A DNA stretch of 64,000 nt from Saccharibacillus sacchari DSM 19268. GTDB taxonomy: Bacteria > Bacillota > Bacilli > Paenibacillales > Paenibacillaceae. Under the pieces are notes generated by a model. That model saw nothing but the letters and a program-made list of their open reading frames with translations. It did not search any database and had not been told where the DNA came from. The stretch covers positions 3,695,307-3,759,306 of the forward strand of contig NZ_KK073875.1 in the NCBI RefSeq assembly GCF_000585395.1. Reading direction: 5' to 3'. The translations under genes and the position numbers were made by a program. This document shows, in pieces, positions 7,476 through 15,637 of the stretch; the stretch's first letter is position 1; each line of letters starts with the position of its first letter.

Positions 7476-10031
7476 ATGTTCAATGCCAACTTGAATTCCG
7501 AAAATGAACCTCTGAATCGCTCTCTGATTACGGGCGACGGCTTTGTCACCGACGAGCCGATCGACCTGACCAATTGCGACAAAGAACCGATTCATATTCC
7601 CGGCATGATTCAACCCAACGGAGTATTGTTGGCTGCCAGACGTACCCCGACAGGCAAGATCGTGCAATGCAGCCGGAACTCGAGCGAACTGCTTGGGCTT
7701 GCGCCGGATGAGCTGCTCGGAATGCCTTTGGCCGACTTGATCGGAGCCGACGCGATGATGGATCTCGTCAAGCGCGATCTGAATACCGTTGCTTCCTCCG
7801 ATCTGCAATATTTGAATTTACAAATCGATGTACAAGGCTTGCCCGTGAGATTTACGGCAGTCGCGCACGAAAGCGAAGGCTTATTGATTCTCGAGCTTGA
7901 GCTGGAAAGCGATGACGAGGTCGATAATGATTTTCGATGGATTCGCACCTTCTTCGTCAAGCTGAAACAGAGCGCCAATCGGTATACCGCCAGTCAGGCA
8001 GCCGCCGAGCAGGTCAAAGAAATCCTGGGTTACGACCGAGTCATGATCTATGAATTCGATAAGGAATGGAACGGCAAAGTCATTGCGGAAGCCAAGGAAC
8101 CCCAACTGGAACCGTTCCTCGGCCATCATTATCCCGCATCCGATATTCCCAAACAGGCGCGCGAGCTATATCTGCGCAACTGGTTGCGGACCATTGTCAA
8201 TGTGGATTATGCGCCGGTGGAAATTACGCCAACCTTGCAGCCTCTAACCGGACGACCGCTCAATCTGAGTTTGTCCGTGCTGCGAAGCGTATCGCCGATG
8301 CATATCGAATATTTGAAAAATATGGGCGTAGGCGCAACCGTGACCATTTCCCTGATTCACGACGGACAGTTATGGGGCATGATTACCTGTCACCATTACT
8401 CGCCAAAGTATGTTACGCATCGCATCCGCAATCTCTGCAACTTCCTTGGCGCATTCTTCTCCAACGAGCTGTATCAGCGTCAGCAGCTTGATGAATATCA
8501 AAGCGAGCTGCGATTGCGCACCGAAGCGTCGCGCATTGCTAAAATTTTCCTGGGTAATTCGAGTCCTTTTCATATCGTTGAGGAATTATATGCTTCAGAG
8601 AGCCGCCTGTTAAAAATGATGGATGCTTCCGGAGTCGCCATTAGCTTCAACGATAAGTTACTGTTGTTCGGCGATACGCCGGCTCCTGCGCAAGTCAGGG
8701 AACTTTCCGGCTGGATGGCGGGAAAAGCCAAAAACTATATGCATCAAACTTCCAGGCTGAGTCTGGAGTTCGCTCCGGCTGAAGCCTATAAAGAAAAAGC
8801 GTCGGGGGCGCTGTATGTCGCTCTGTCTCCGGGCCAACAAAATTATATCGTCTGGTTCCGGCCTGAAGTGCTTCAGATCGTAGATTGGGCGGGAGACCCG
8901 GCCAAAGCCGTGATTCGAGACGACGACGGGATGCGGCTTTCGCCGCGGAAGTCGTTTGAGAAATGGCGTCAGGTTGTGAAAGGCACTGCGTTTGACTGGA
9001 AAACGGAAGAGCTGAATGCTTTATTCGAACTGCGCGCCGTCGTGGACAACCAGACGAAAAGCGACTTGCAGCGCGCTGAGGAACAAGCGTTGCAGAACTC
9101 GCGGATGCTGCGTCAGAACGAACAACGATACCTGCAATTGATGGAATTCTCGCCGGTTGCTTTCTTTACGATTACGGATCGGCATATTGTCTATTGCAAT
9201 GAACAGGCCGCGCAGCTGCTTGGAGAAGCGGATAAGGAAGAATTGATAGGCCGTGATTTTCTTCCGTTCGTGTTGGCTGATTCCCGCGAGCCGATGCGGC
9301 TCTTATTGGAAGAACTTGAACGGGATGCTTCTGCGATCGTCTCGGGCAGTCAATCCTTCGTCAACGTGAAATGCGAACCGCTTCAGCTCGATATTACGCT
9401 GGCTGCCGTGTCGCACAGCGGCAGACCTTCGATCATGTTGATCGCGCGCAAAATAGCCGAAACGATCGAGCAGCAGACTGAATATACAAGCATTACCGAT
9501 CAATTGAGCAGTTATATGGCAACCGATCCATTGACCGATCTTCCGAACCGCCGGGCTTTCGAAGAACGGCTGGAAGAAGATTGGAATTCGGCCTTTGCGT
9601 TCAATGACCGGCCGCCTATCGCATTGCTGGAGATCGATATTGACGATTTCCGTGCTTACAACGCCGTGCATGGATTGCAAGGCGGCGATCTCTGCATTCA
9701 GAGCGTTGCCCAGGTGCTCGATTTGTTCGGGCGTCAGCATAGGGCGAGCGTTTCGCGCATGGGCGGGGGAACATTCATGCTACGAATGGACGGCGAGCAT
9801 GCAGACCGAGCGCGAGAACTGGCCGAACAGCTGCGCCAAGCCGTTGTGGGGCTGCAAATGAGCCGCGACGAAGGGCAGCGCGCAGAAGATTACGTGACGG
9901 TCAGCATCGGCGGTATCGTCATGCGTCCGAATCGGGAGTATCGGTTCACGCACTTTATGGCTCAGGCCGATCGCGCACTGATGAAAGCGAAGCGAGAAGG
10001 AAAAAACCGCGTCGTGTTTATGGAAGAGTAA
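7476..10031 (+). CDS. bphP: Bacteriophytochrome with C-terminal degenerate GGDEF domain
   Basis: A red/far-red photosensor of 851 residues. Order: N-terminal PAS with the biliverdin-binding Cys34 (LTNCDKEPIHIPG), GAF with PASDIP (220-225), PHY with the tongue motif PRKSF (490-494), a second PAS (about 555-680, LMEFSPVAFFTITD) and GGDEF (about 690-851, DPLTDLPNRRAFEE). The GGDEF signature reads GGGTF (763-767), so the residues at the third and fourth positions that support catalysis are Gly and Thr. Diguanylate cyclase activity is therefore doubtful, and no EAL domain is present. The AGGAGG site lies 13 bases before the ATG, longer than usual. Light output may pass through dimerisation or a partner protein. 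Confidence 0.92.
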   Translation: MFNANLNSENEPLNRSLITGDGFVTDEPIDLTNCDKEPIHIPGMIQPNGVLLAARRTPTGKIVQCSRNSSELLGLAPDELLGMPLADLIGADAMMDLVKRDLNTVASSDLQYLNLQIDVQGLPVRFTAVAHESEGLLILELELESDDEVDNDFRWIRTFFVKLKQSANRYTASQAAAEQVKEILGYDRVMIYEFDKEWNGKVIAEAKEPQLEPFLGHHYPASDIPKQARELYLRNWLRTIVNVDYAPVEITPTLQPLTGRPLNLSLSVLRSVSPMHIEYLKNMGVGATVTISLIHDGQLWGMITCHHYSPKYVTHRIRNLCNFLGAFFSNELYQRQQLDEYQSELRLRTEASRIAKIFLGNSSPFHIVEELYASESRLLKMMDASGVAISFNDKLLLFGDTPAPAQVRELSGWMAGKAKNYMHQTSRLSLEFAPAEAYKEKASGALYVALSPGQQNYIVWFRPEVLQIVDWAGDPAKAVIRDDDGMRLSPRKSFEKWRQVVKGTAFDWKTEELNALFELRAVVDNQTKSDLQRAEEQALQNSRMLRQNEQRYLQLMEFSPVAFFTITDRHIVYCNEQAAQLLGEADKEELIGRDFLPFVLADSREPMRLLLEELERDASAIVSGSQSFVNVKCEPLQLDITLAAVSHSGRPSIMLIARKIAETIEQQTEYTSITDQLSSYMATDPLTDLPNRRAFEERLEEDWNSAFAFNDRPPIALLEIDIDDFRAYNAVHGLQGGDLCIQSVAQVLDLFGRQHRASVSRMGGGTFMLRMDGEHADRARELAEQLRQAVVGLQMSRDEGQRAEDYVTVSIGGIVMRPNREYRFTHFMAQADRALMKAKREGKNRVVFMEE

Positions 10032-10040
10032 TTCGAAAGA

Positions 10041-10080
10041 AGCCGTCTCTCAATAACTGAGCAGACGGCTTTTTGTTGTT
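10041..10080 (+). terminator. Terminator after bphP
   Basis: AGCCGTCT and AGACGGCT stem followed by TTTTGTTGTTTTTTG. Confidence 0.85.
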
Positions 10081-10101
10081 TTTTGATAAGAAAAGGCAAG
10101 A

Positions 10102-11292
10102 TCAAAGCGACAGCGGAATCTCTTTGACGCCGCGCACGATCATGCCTGGACGCCATTCCAACTCATCCGCATCCTCGCGCAATCGGATATCCGGAAAGCG
10201 GCGCAGCAGCGTGTTGATCGCGATTTCGCCTTCCAAACGGGCCAGCGGAGCGCCCAAGCACATATGAATGCCATGTCCGAAAGCCAGATGACGGCTGCGT
10301 TCGCGCGTAATATCAAACAGATCGGGATCAGGGAATTGATTCCCGTCGCGTCCGGCTGAATCCAGGGCAACAATAACCAAATCTCCGCGTTTTATGGCAT
10401 GTCCCTTGAACTCCAGATCCTCGCCGGCCCATCTCGATGTGCTGAATTCTACGGGACCGTTATATCGGAGCATTTCTTCGATGGCGCCTTTGATCAGCTC
10501 GGGATTATCCCGGAGTTTCTTCAATTGATCAGGATGCTGGAGCAGCGAGAGCACTCCATTGCCGATCAGATTTACCGTCGTCTCGTGCCCGGCAATAATC
10601 AGCAGCGAGACCACTCCGTAGATTTCCTGCTCGGACAGCCGCTCGCCGGCCTCTTCGGCCACGATTAATCGGCTGATTAGATCGTCTCCGGGCTGCTTGC
10701 GCAGCTGCTCGAACCATTGCGCCAAATATTCGGTAAACTGCTGCATATGCAGATAAACATCCGGACTTTCTTCCGCATTGGCTGCCCCGATAATCGAATT
10801 GGACCATACCCGGAATTTATCCCGATCAGAGATCGGTACGCCCAAAATCTCGCTGATCACAATGATCGGCAGAGGAAAGGCATAGTCGTCAATTAATTCC
10901 ATCGTATCTTGCCCTTCTACAGCATCGAGCAGTCCGTCCGCGATCTGCTGAATATGCTCGCGCATGCTTTCCACCAGCTTTGGAGTAAATCCTTGCTGTA
11001 CCAGTCCGCGCAGACGGCGATGATCCGGCGGATCGGAAAATAACATATTACTTGTGAAAATAGATTGGTATTCGCTGCCGAACATCTTGGTCATGTCTTT
11101 GACAAAACGCTGGTCTTTTAGAATTTCGACGGCATCTTCGTAACGGGTAATCATCCATCCGAACTGGCCGTCGGGGAACATCAGCTTGGCAATCGGTTCC
11201 TCTTCTCGCATGCGGGCATAGATCGGATACGGATTTTGCACGGCTTCGGGCGTAAAAAGTTCTTCCTTTGGAGACGAATTTGAAGAATTCAA
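10102..11292 (-). CDS. Cytochrome P450
   Basis: A heme monooxygenase of the soluble bacterial type. Family marks are the I-helix IIAGHETTVNLIG, the K-helix EEMLR, and the heme loop FGHGIHMCLGAPLAR with ligand Cys345. The open frame reaches 11442, but the start chosen is a TTG at 11292, eight bases after AGAGGAG, giving 396 residues, the normal size of CYP107/109-type enzymes. The upstream extension is cysteine-rich and unlike any P450 N-terminus. No ferredoxin or reductase partner is adjacent, and the substrate cannot be inferred. It is convergent with bphP and divergent from the DinB-like gene. Confidence 0.92.
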   Translation of the reverse strand: MNSSNSSPKEELFTPEAVQNPYPIYARMREEEPIAKLMFPDGQFGWMITRYEDAVEILKDQRFVKDMTKMFGSEYQSIFTSNMLFSDPPDHRRLRGLVQQGFTPKLVESMREHIQQIADGLLDAVEGQDTMELIDDYAFPLPIIVISEILGVPISDRDKFRVWSNSIIGAANAEESPDVYLHMQQFTEYLAQWFEQLRKQPGDDLISRLIVAEEAGERLSEQEIYGVVSLLIIAGHETTVNLIGNGVLSLLQHPDQLKKLRDNPELIKGAIEEMLRYNGPVEFSTSRWAGEDLEFKGHAIKRGDLVIVALDSAGRDGNQFPDPDLFDITRERSRHLAFGHGIHMCLGAPLARLEGEIAINTLLRRFPDIRLREDADELEWRPGMIVRGVKEIPLSL

Positions 11293-11440
11293 TGCATTGG
11301 CTCCTCTCGGATTTGATTCATGGTCTACCCCACATATAGGCCAAGGGCGACTGAATGAAACAGTGATTTTACAATCGGTGCGTTGCAGAGGCAAAAAAAG
11401 GCGGTGTATACTGATCTTATGTTGAAATGGAGGGAATATC

Positions 11441-11905
11441 ATGACTGACGCTTTTGCGTTTAAAATGACGGATCGGGCTCAAGCACAGATTTTGAAATAT
11501 GTAGAGGGCATCTCCGAAGAAGCGCGCACGGTTGTGCCTGCTGGATTTTCCAACCACCTTCATTGGCAGTTGGGCCATATTGTTGCGGTAGCCGACCGGG
11601 TCGTGAACGGTCTGTCCGGTCGCCGGTCCGTGCTGCCGGCAGCCTATGCTACGTACTTCGCGCCGGGCACCAAGCCCGCTGAGTGGGAAGGCGAGCCGCC
11701 TGCTTGGGAAGAACTGTTGATTCGCTTGGAGGAATTGCCTCAGCAATTCCGGGATGCTTATGCAGGGAAGCTGGATGAAAAGCTGACGAACCGGGAGAAC
11801 TTTGCCAAAGCAGAAACGCTCGGAGATCTGGTAACGCTGAACGCAGGTCATATGCAGCATCATTCGGGATTCATTAATGCGTTGGCGCGTGCGGTTCGGG
11901 CTTAA
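11441..11905 (+). CDS. DinB-like metal-binding protein
   Basis: A 154-residue four-helix-bundle protein of the DinB superfamily. Metal-binding histidines are placed as in the family: one in LHWQLGHIVAV and a pair in NAGHMQHHSGFI. Members of this group include thiol transferases (BacT/YfiT type) and damage-inducible proteins, and the sequence does not say which applies here. The start follows ATGGAGGGA. The next gene begins 25 bp downstream, so the two are probably cotranscribed. Confidence 0.8.
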   Translation: MTDAFAFKMTDRAQAQILKYVEGISEEARTVVPAGFSNHLHWQLGHIVAVADRVVNGLSGRRSVLPAAYATYFAPGTKPAEWEGEPPAWEELLIRLEELPQQFRDAYAGKLDEKLTNRENFAKAETLGDLVTLNAGHMQHHSGFINALARAVRA

Positions 11906-11930
11906 ATAAACAGAGAAGGAGAGATACCGC

Positions 11931-12899
11931 GTGAAAAAATCAAAAGCATTGTGGACTGCTCTTGGCGTAGCTGCCGTTCCGGCGGCGGCTGTAGTTGCAG
12001 GAAGCTTTTACTTCTATCAAATGGCGGTTGCGCGTGCTCCGAAAAAGTTTCTCGACGGCGATCCGGGCTTGCAACCCAACCCCGACGTACAGACGGAAAC
12101 GACATCCAGCCGCGATTGGTGGAACAGTCAGTCCTTCGAGCACCGGGAACTGCTGTCCGGCGACGGGCTGAAGCTGCATGCGTATTATTTGCCTGCCAAA
12201 CGTCCAACGTCGCGCACCGCTATTCTGGCTCACGGCTATTCCGGCGATGCTTCCGTGATGAGCGGGGTATCCAAGTTTTATCATGAAGATTTGGATATGA
12301 ACATCCTCGTGCCGGATGCCCGCGGACATGGACGCAGCGAAGGGACCTACATCGGTTACGGTTGGCATGAACGGGTGGATTATCTGGGTTGGATTCGTCA
12401 GATGATCGCGCAGGACGGACCGCAGGCGCAGATCGTCTTGCACGGCATTTCGATGGGCGGCGCAACGGTCATGATGACGAGCGGCGAAGACCTGCCTCCG
12501 CATGTCAAAGCGATCGTGGAGGACTGCGGCTACACGTCGGTTCGCGACGAACTTGCGCATCAGATGAAGCGGATGTACAAGCTCCCTACGTTCCCGATGC
12601 TTCCGGCTACAGAAGCGTTGACGAAAATTCGCGCCGGATATTCATTCACCGAAGCATCCGCGCTGAATCAGGTCCGTCGCTGCCGTACGCCGATGCTGTT
12701 CATTCACGGATCGAACGACGTGTTCGTGCCGACGTCGATGGTACACGAATTATACGAAGCTTGCCCGGCAGACAAAGACTTGATGATCGTCGACGGTGCC
12801 GGACACGGCGATTCTTTCCTGATCGACAAAGCCGCATACACGAGTAAAGTCAAAGAGTTCCTGAGCACTCGGCTGACCGAGCCTGCCGCGGCAGACTGA
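11931..12899 (+). CDS. Membrane-anchored alpha/beta hydrolase, YqkD-like
   Basis: 322 residues starting at a GTG after AGAAGGAGAG. An N-terminal hydrophobic helix (about residues 8-30) anchors it, with the hydrolase domain outside or at the membrane. Catalytic triad candidates are Ser174 (GISMGGA), Asp263 (GSNDVFVP) and His292 (GAGHGDS); the oxyanion strand is LAHGYSGDAS. Similar Bacillus proteins (YqkD) are serine hydrolases of unknown substrate. A terminator follows. Confidence 0.85.
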   Translation: MKKSKALWTALGVAAVPAAAVVAGSFYFYQMAVARAPKKFLDGDPGLQPNPDVQTETTSSRDWWNSQSFEHRELLSGDGLKLHAYYLPAKRPTSRTAILAHGYSGDASVMSGVSKFYHEDLDMNILVPDARGHGRSEGTYIGYGWHERVDYLGWIRQMIAQDGPQAQIVLHGISMGGATVMMTSGEDLPPHVKAIVEDCGYTSVRDELAHQMKRMYKLPTFPMLPATEALTKIRAGYSFTEASALNQVRRCRTPMLFIHGSNDVFVPTSMVHELYEACPADKDLMIVDGAGHGDSFLIDKAAYTSKVKEFLSTRLTEPAAAD

Positions 12900-12909
12900 G
12901 GCTGATTCG

Positions 12910-12949
12910 AAGCTTTTTTCCGTTTAGCACGCGGAGAAAAGCTTTTTTC
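12910..12949 (+). terminator. Terminator after the YqkD-like hydrolase
   Basis: AAGCTTTTTTCCG pairs with CGGAGAAAAGCTT and runs into TTTTTTC. Confidence 0.75.
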
Positions 12950-13047
12950 TTATGCGAATTTCGGAATTTGGGACATATGTCCTTCCCTGATCCTACCGCT
13001 CTATTCGTATAATGGGTAAGGTTATCAAAGGAAACGGGGGCATACGG

Positions 13048-13476
13048 GTGTTTAGAGGAATAGTGTTCGCTTTTTTGGGCGGCGCCTGCATTACCTTGCA
13101 GGGCGTGGCCAATTCCCGGATCAGTCATGATATCGGGACCTGGCAAGCGGCAACGGTCACGCAGCTAACAGGATTTATTATGGCGTTGATGATTTATCTG
13201 TTCGTGCGCGACGGGGATCTTGGCGGGTTCCGCAAGGTTAAGCCGCTCTATCTGGCAGGCGGTGCATTTGGTTCGGTGATCATTTTCAGCGAAGTGACCG
13301 CGATTCAGACGATCGGCGTCACGTTTACCATCTCGGCATTGTTGATCGCTCAACTGCTGGTGACCTTTTTGATCGATCGATTCGGTTGGTTCGGCACGAC
13401 GAAAAGCAAAATGGGCGCGCCGCAGTTTATCGGTCTGGCGATGATGATCGGCGGCGTTTTGATTATGAAGCTATAG
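13048..13476 (+). CDS. Small DMT-family membrane protein (DUF606/YdcZ type), first of a pair
   Basis: 142 residues, nearly all in four hydrophobic helices, with family segments GGACITLQGVANSRI, ATVTQLTGFI and GVTFTISALLIAQLL. The GTG at 13048 is chosen because the preceding codons are not family-like and a purine-rich AAAGGAAACGGGGG lies ahead. A second member of the same family follows after a Crp/Fnr regulator. Proteins this short must pair to form a transporter, so the two may form a heterodimer. The substrate is unknown. Confidence 0.8.
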   Translation: MFRGIVFAFLGGACITLQGVANSRISHDIGTWQAATVTQLTGFIMALMIYLFVRDGDLGGFRKVKPLYLAGGAFGSVIIFSEVTAIQTIGVTFTISALLIAQLLVTFLIDRFGWFGTTKSKMGAPQFIGLAMMIGGVLIMKL

Positions 13477-13494
13477 GCGAAGGAGCCTTTGGGT

Positions 13495-14196
13495 ATGAGA
13501 GAAATCAAAGATTCGGAGCTGTTGCATCAGTATCTGGCGCAGCATGAGTTGGAGCAGGCGTTCCATGAGCCGCTGCGTCCTTTATTGAACCTGTATGTAT
13601 TCGAGCCTGGCGAAGAGTTATGCAGTCAAGGCGCGCGCGCGGATATGCTGTACGTGCTGGTCAAAGGAAAAATCAAGATTTATACGACTTCGCCGGAAGG
13701 CAAGACGCTGGTGATTTCGTTCAAAAATCCGCCCGAAGTCATCGGAGACATCGAATATATTCGCGACCTGAACATTATCAATACGGTCGAAGCGGTCTCT
13801 CCCGTTACGGTGATCGGAATCAACGGGAAAACGTTGAAGCGCTACGGAGACGATCATGCGCCGCTGCTGCGTTTCATGCTGGATATCATCACGAAAAAGT
13901 TCTACGTCAAATCGGACTTTCTCAGCTTCAACCTCATGTATCCGGTGGAAGTGCGGCTTGCGAGTTATCTGCTCTCCGTTTGCTACGACGAGAGCGATAT
14001 CGGCTTCAAAGGGCGTCTGGCGACTTCCGAGTTGACCGACACGGCCAACCTGATCGGCACCAGCTATCGGCATCTCAACCGCGTGATCCGCAAGCTGTCC
14101 GAAGAAGGGCTGGTCGAGCGCAGCGGAGGATATCTGCACGTGCGCGACCGGGCGCTGCTGGAGCAGTTGGCCGGACGGAATTTGTACGAACATTAA
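13495..14196 (+). CDS. Crp/Fnr-family regulator, YeiL-like
   Basis: 233 residues. Residues 1-120 form the cyclic-nucleotide-type beta-barrel (FEPGEELCSQGARADMLYVLVKGKIKIY, IGDIEYI); residues 145-225 form the winged helix (ELTDTANLIGTSYRHLNRVIRKLSEEGLV). An ATG at 13495, nine bases after AGGAG, is preferred over the TTG at 13489. There is no FNR-type cysteine cluster for an iron-sulfur centre. It sits between the two small DMT-family genes with short gaps on both sides, so it probably regulates them. Confidence 0.83.
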   Translation: MREIKDSELLHQYLAQHELEQAFHEPLRPLLNLYVFEPGEELCSQGARADMLYVLVKGKIKIYTTSPEGKTLVISFKNPPEVIGDIEYIRDLNIINTVEAVSPVTVIGINGKTLKRYGDDHAPLLRFMLDIITKKFYVKSDFLSFNLMYPVEVRLASYLLSVCYDESDIGFKGRLATSELTDTANLIGTSYRHLNRVIRKLSEEGLVERSGGYLHVRDRALLEQLAGRNLYEH

Positions 14197-14227
14197 GGAA
14201 TAGGCCAAGATCGAAGGAGGAAAAAGA

Positions 14228-14707
14228 ATGCTGATCGGATTGCTGCTTGCGGCATTTGCAGGAATGATGGTCGCCCTGCAAACGATTTTTAACAATAGAA
14301 CGGATGTGCATATGGGCTCGTGGGCGACGACGACTTGGGTGCTCTTTATGGGGTTTGTCGCTTCGTTGGCATGCAGCCTGATCTTCGAAGGAAGCCGTAC
14401 GTTCAACTTGCAACAGATGCAGCCCTGGTACTGGTTCAGCGGCTTGATCGGCGTAGGCGTCGTGATCTGTCTGGTACTGGGCATCAAGATTCTCGGCCCG
14501 ACGTTCTCGGTCTCGGTAACGCTGACTGCCCAACTCGGCTTCGCCTTGCTGTTCGACTCGCTCGGATGGCTGGGTCTGGAGAAAGTAGCCTTCGACTGGA
14601 AGCAGCTTGCGGGAGTCGTTGTCATCGTGGCCGGAATTTATGTCTTTAAGTTCGGCGGGAAAAAGAAGTCGGCGGAGGCCGTACAATCGGCTTCCGCCGC
14701 AAATTAA
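14228..14707 (+). CDS. Small DMT-family membrane protein (DUF606/YdcZ type), second of a pair
   Basis: 159 residues with four or five hydrophobic segments and the same layout as the gene at 13048: FAGMMVALQTIFNNRT, WATTTWVLFMGFVASL, GPTFSVSVTLTAQLGFALL and a Lys-rich tail. The start follows GAAGGAGGAAAAAGA. The pair flanking a Crp/Fnr regulator suggests a two-subunit exporter or importer under local control. A MITE-like element begins four bases after the stop. Confidence 0.8.
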   Translation: MLIGLLLAAFAGMMVALQTIFNNRTDVHMGSWATTTWVLFMGFVASLACSLIFEGSRTFNLQQMQPWYWFSGLIGVGVVICLVLGIKILGPTFSVSVTLTAQLGFALLFDSLGWLGLEKVAFDWKQLAGVVVIVAGIYVFKFGGKKKSAEAVQSASAAN

Positions 14708-14710
14708 ACT

Positions 14711-14872
14711 AGGGCGTGTCTTCAAACCTCGACGGAAGCATATTTTGCCGAATTTTCGTGCTGAACAAGGAACTTTTCTGAAGGCGTGCCGGGGCACGTC
14801 AAGGGAAAGTGACGCAAGGCAGCGCGAAAAGGCGGTAAAAGATGCATGTTGGCAGGTTTGAAGACACGCCTT
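14711..14872. mobile_element. MITE-like element with 16 bp terminal inverted repeats
   Basis: About 160 bp with perfect ends GGCGTGTCTTCAAACC (14713-14728) and its reverse complement (14855-14870). The interior continues to pair imperfectly (GCATATTTTGCCG with GGCGGTAAAAGATGC) down to a central GGCGTGCC/GGCACGTC stem, and it has no coding frame of its own. CTAG precedes and TTAG follows, possibly a 4 bp target duplication. A nearby palindrome TTAGGGCGTACACGCCCTAA (14871-14890) repeats the same terminal words. Confidence 0.7.
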
Positions 14873-14964
14873 AGGGCGTACACGCCCTAACAAAGCCCGT
14901 GCTCGAAAAATGGAAATTCTGCTGAGCATTTAATCCAAAGATTCTATGGTAAGGAGACTTGCAA

Positions 14965-15399
14965 ATGGTAAATCAACAAAACGGACAATCGAGCACGATG
15001 CCGGTCATGATCGACAAAGTCGCCTGGATTTTGATTCAAGACGGCAAAGTGCTAAGCGCACGTTCAAAAGGCAAAGACCTTTACTATTTCCCCGGCGGCA
15101 AACGCGAACCCGGAGAAAGCGACACCGAGACGCTCGTGCGCGAGATCGAGGAAGAATTGACCGTCCGAATCAAGCCCGACACCGTACGCCCCTTCGGAAT
15201 TTTCGAAGCCGAAGCCGACGGCAAAGCCGCCGGAGTGCGCGTACGCATGGTCGGCTACACCGCCGATTACGAAGGCCAATTAACGCCTGCCGCCGAGATC
15301 GAAGAACTAGCTTGGCTAGGTGAAAACGACCGCAACCAACTCTCCGCTGTCAGCCAATTGGTCTTCGACGTTGTCTACGGAACATGCAGAAAAGCTTAA
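14965..15399 (+). CDS. Nudix hydrolase
   Basis: 144 residues with a full Nudix box, GKREPGESDTETLVREIEEE, which binds Mg and hydrolyses nucleoside diphosphates linked to another moiety. The ATG at 14965 lies eight bases after AAGGAG. The N-terminal part reads VAWILIQDGKVLSARSKGKD, as in MutT-type enzymes. The substrate cannot be assigned. It stands alone between the MITE-like element and a partial hairpin repeat. Confidence 0.87.
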   Translation: MVNQQNGQSSTMPVMIDKVAWILIQDGKVLSARSKGKDLYYFPGGKREPGESDTETLVREIEEELTVRIKPDTVRPFGIFEAEADGKAAGVRVRMVGYTADYEGQLTPAAEIEELAWLGENDRNQLSAVSQLVFDVVYGTCRKA

Positions 15400-15477
15400 A
15401 TAATCTTTTGGTCTACTCTATAAATATTCTAAAATGAAGACGGCTTGGATAGTAGGGTTGTCAACACGCGACCGAAA

Positions 15478-15530
15478 CGAATTTCTCTCCCAGTCTTCTC
15501 GCTTCCCCCCCGCCTACGTAACTATCGAAG
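15478..15530. repeat. Partial copy of the dispersed hairpin element
   Basis: ACGAATTTCTCTCcCAGTCTTCTCGCTTC followed by CCGCCTACGTAACTaTCGA matches one outer arm of the dispersed element (reverse orientation to copy 1). The other arm and the apical loop are missing, so this is a decayed remnant. Confidence 0.65.
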
Positions 15531-15539
15531 GCAATCGAT

Positions 15540-15570
15540 GACAGCCCAAATAACCGGGCTGTCTTTTTTC
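15540..15570 (+). terminator. Terminator upstream of the GNAT-aminotransferase gene
   Basis: GACAGCCC and GGGCTGTC stem followed by TTTTTT. It serves the Nudix gene. Confidence 0.85.
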
Positions 15571-15637
15571 CCGTAACGGCAAACTCATGCTATGCTAGTT
15601 AGACAGACCAACAGATAAAGAGCAGGAGGCGGAGAGC

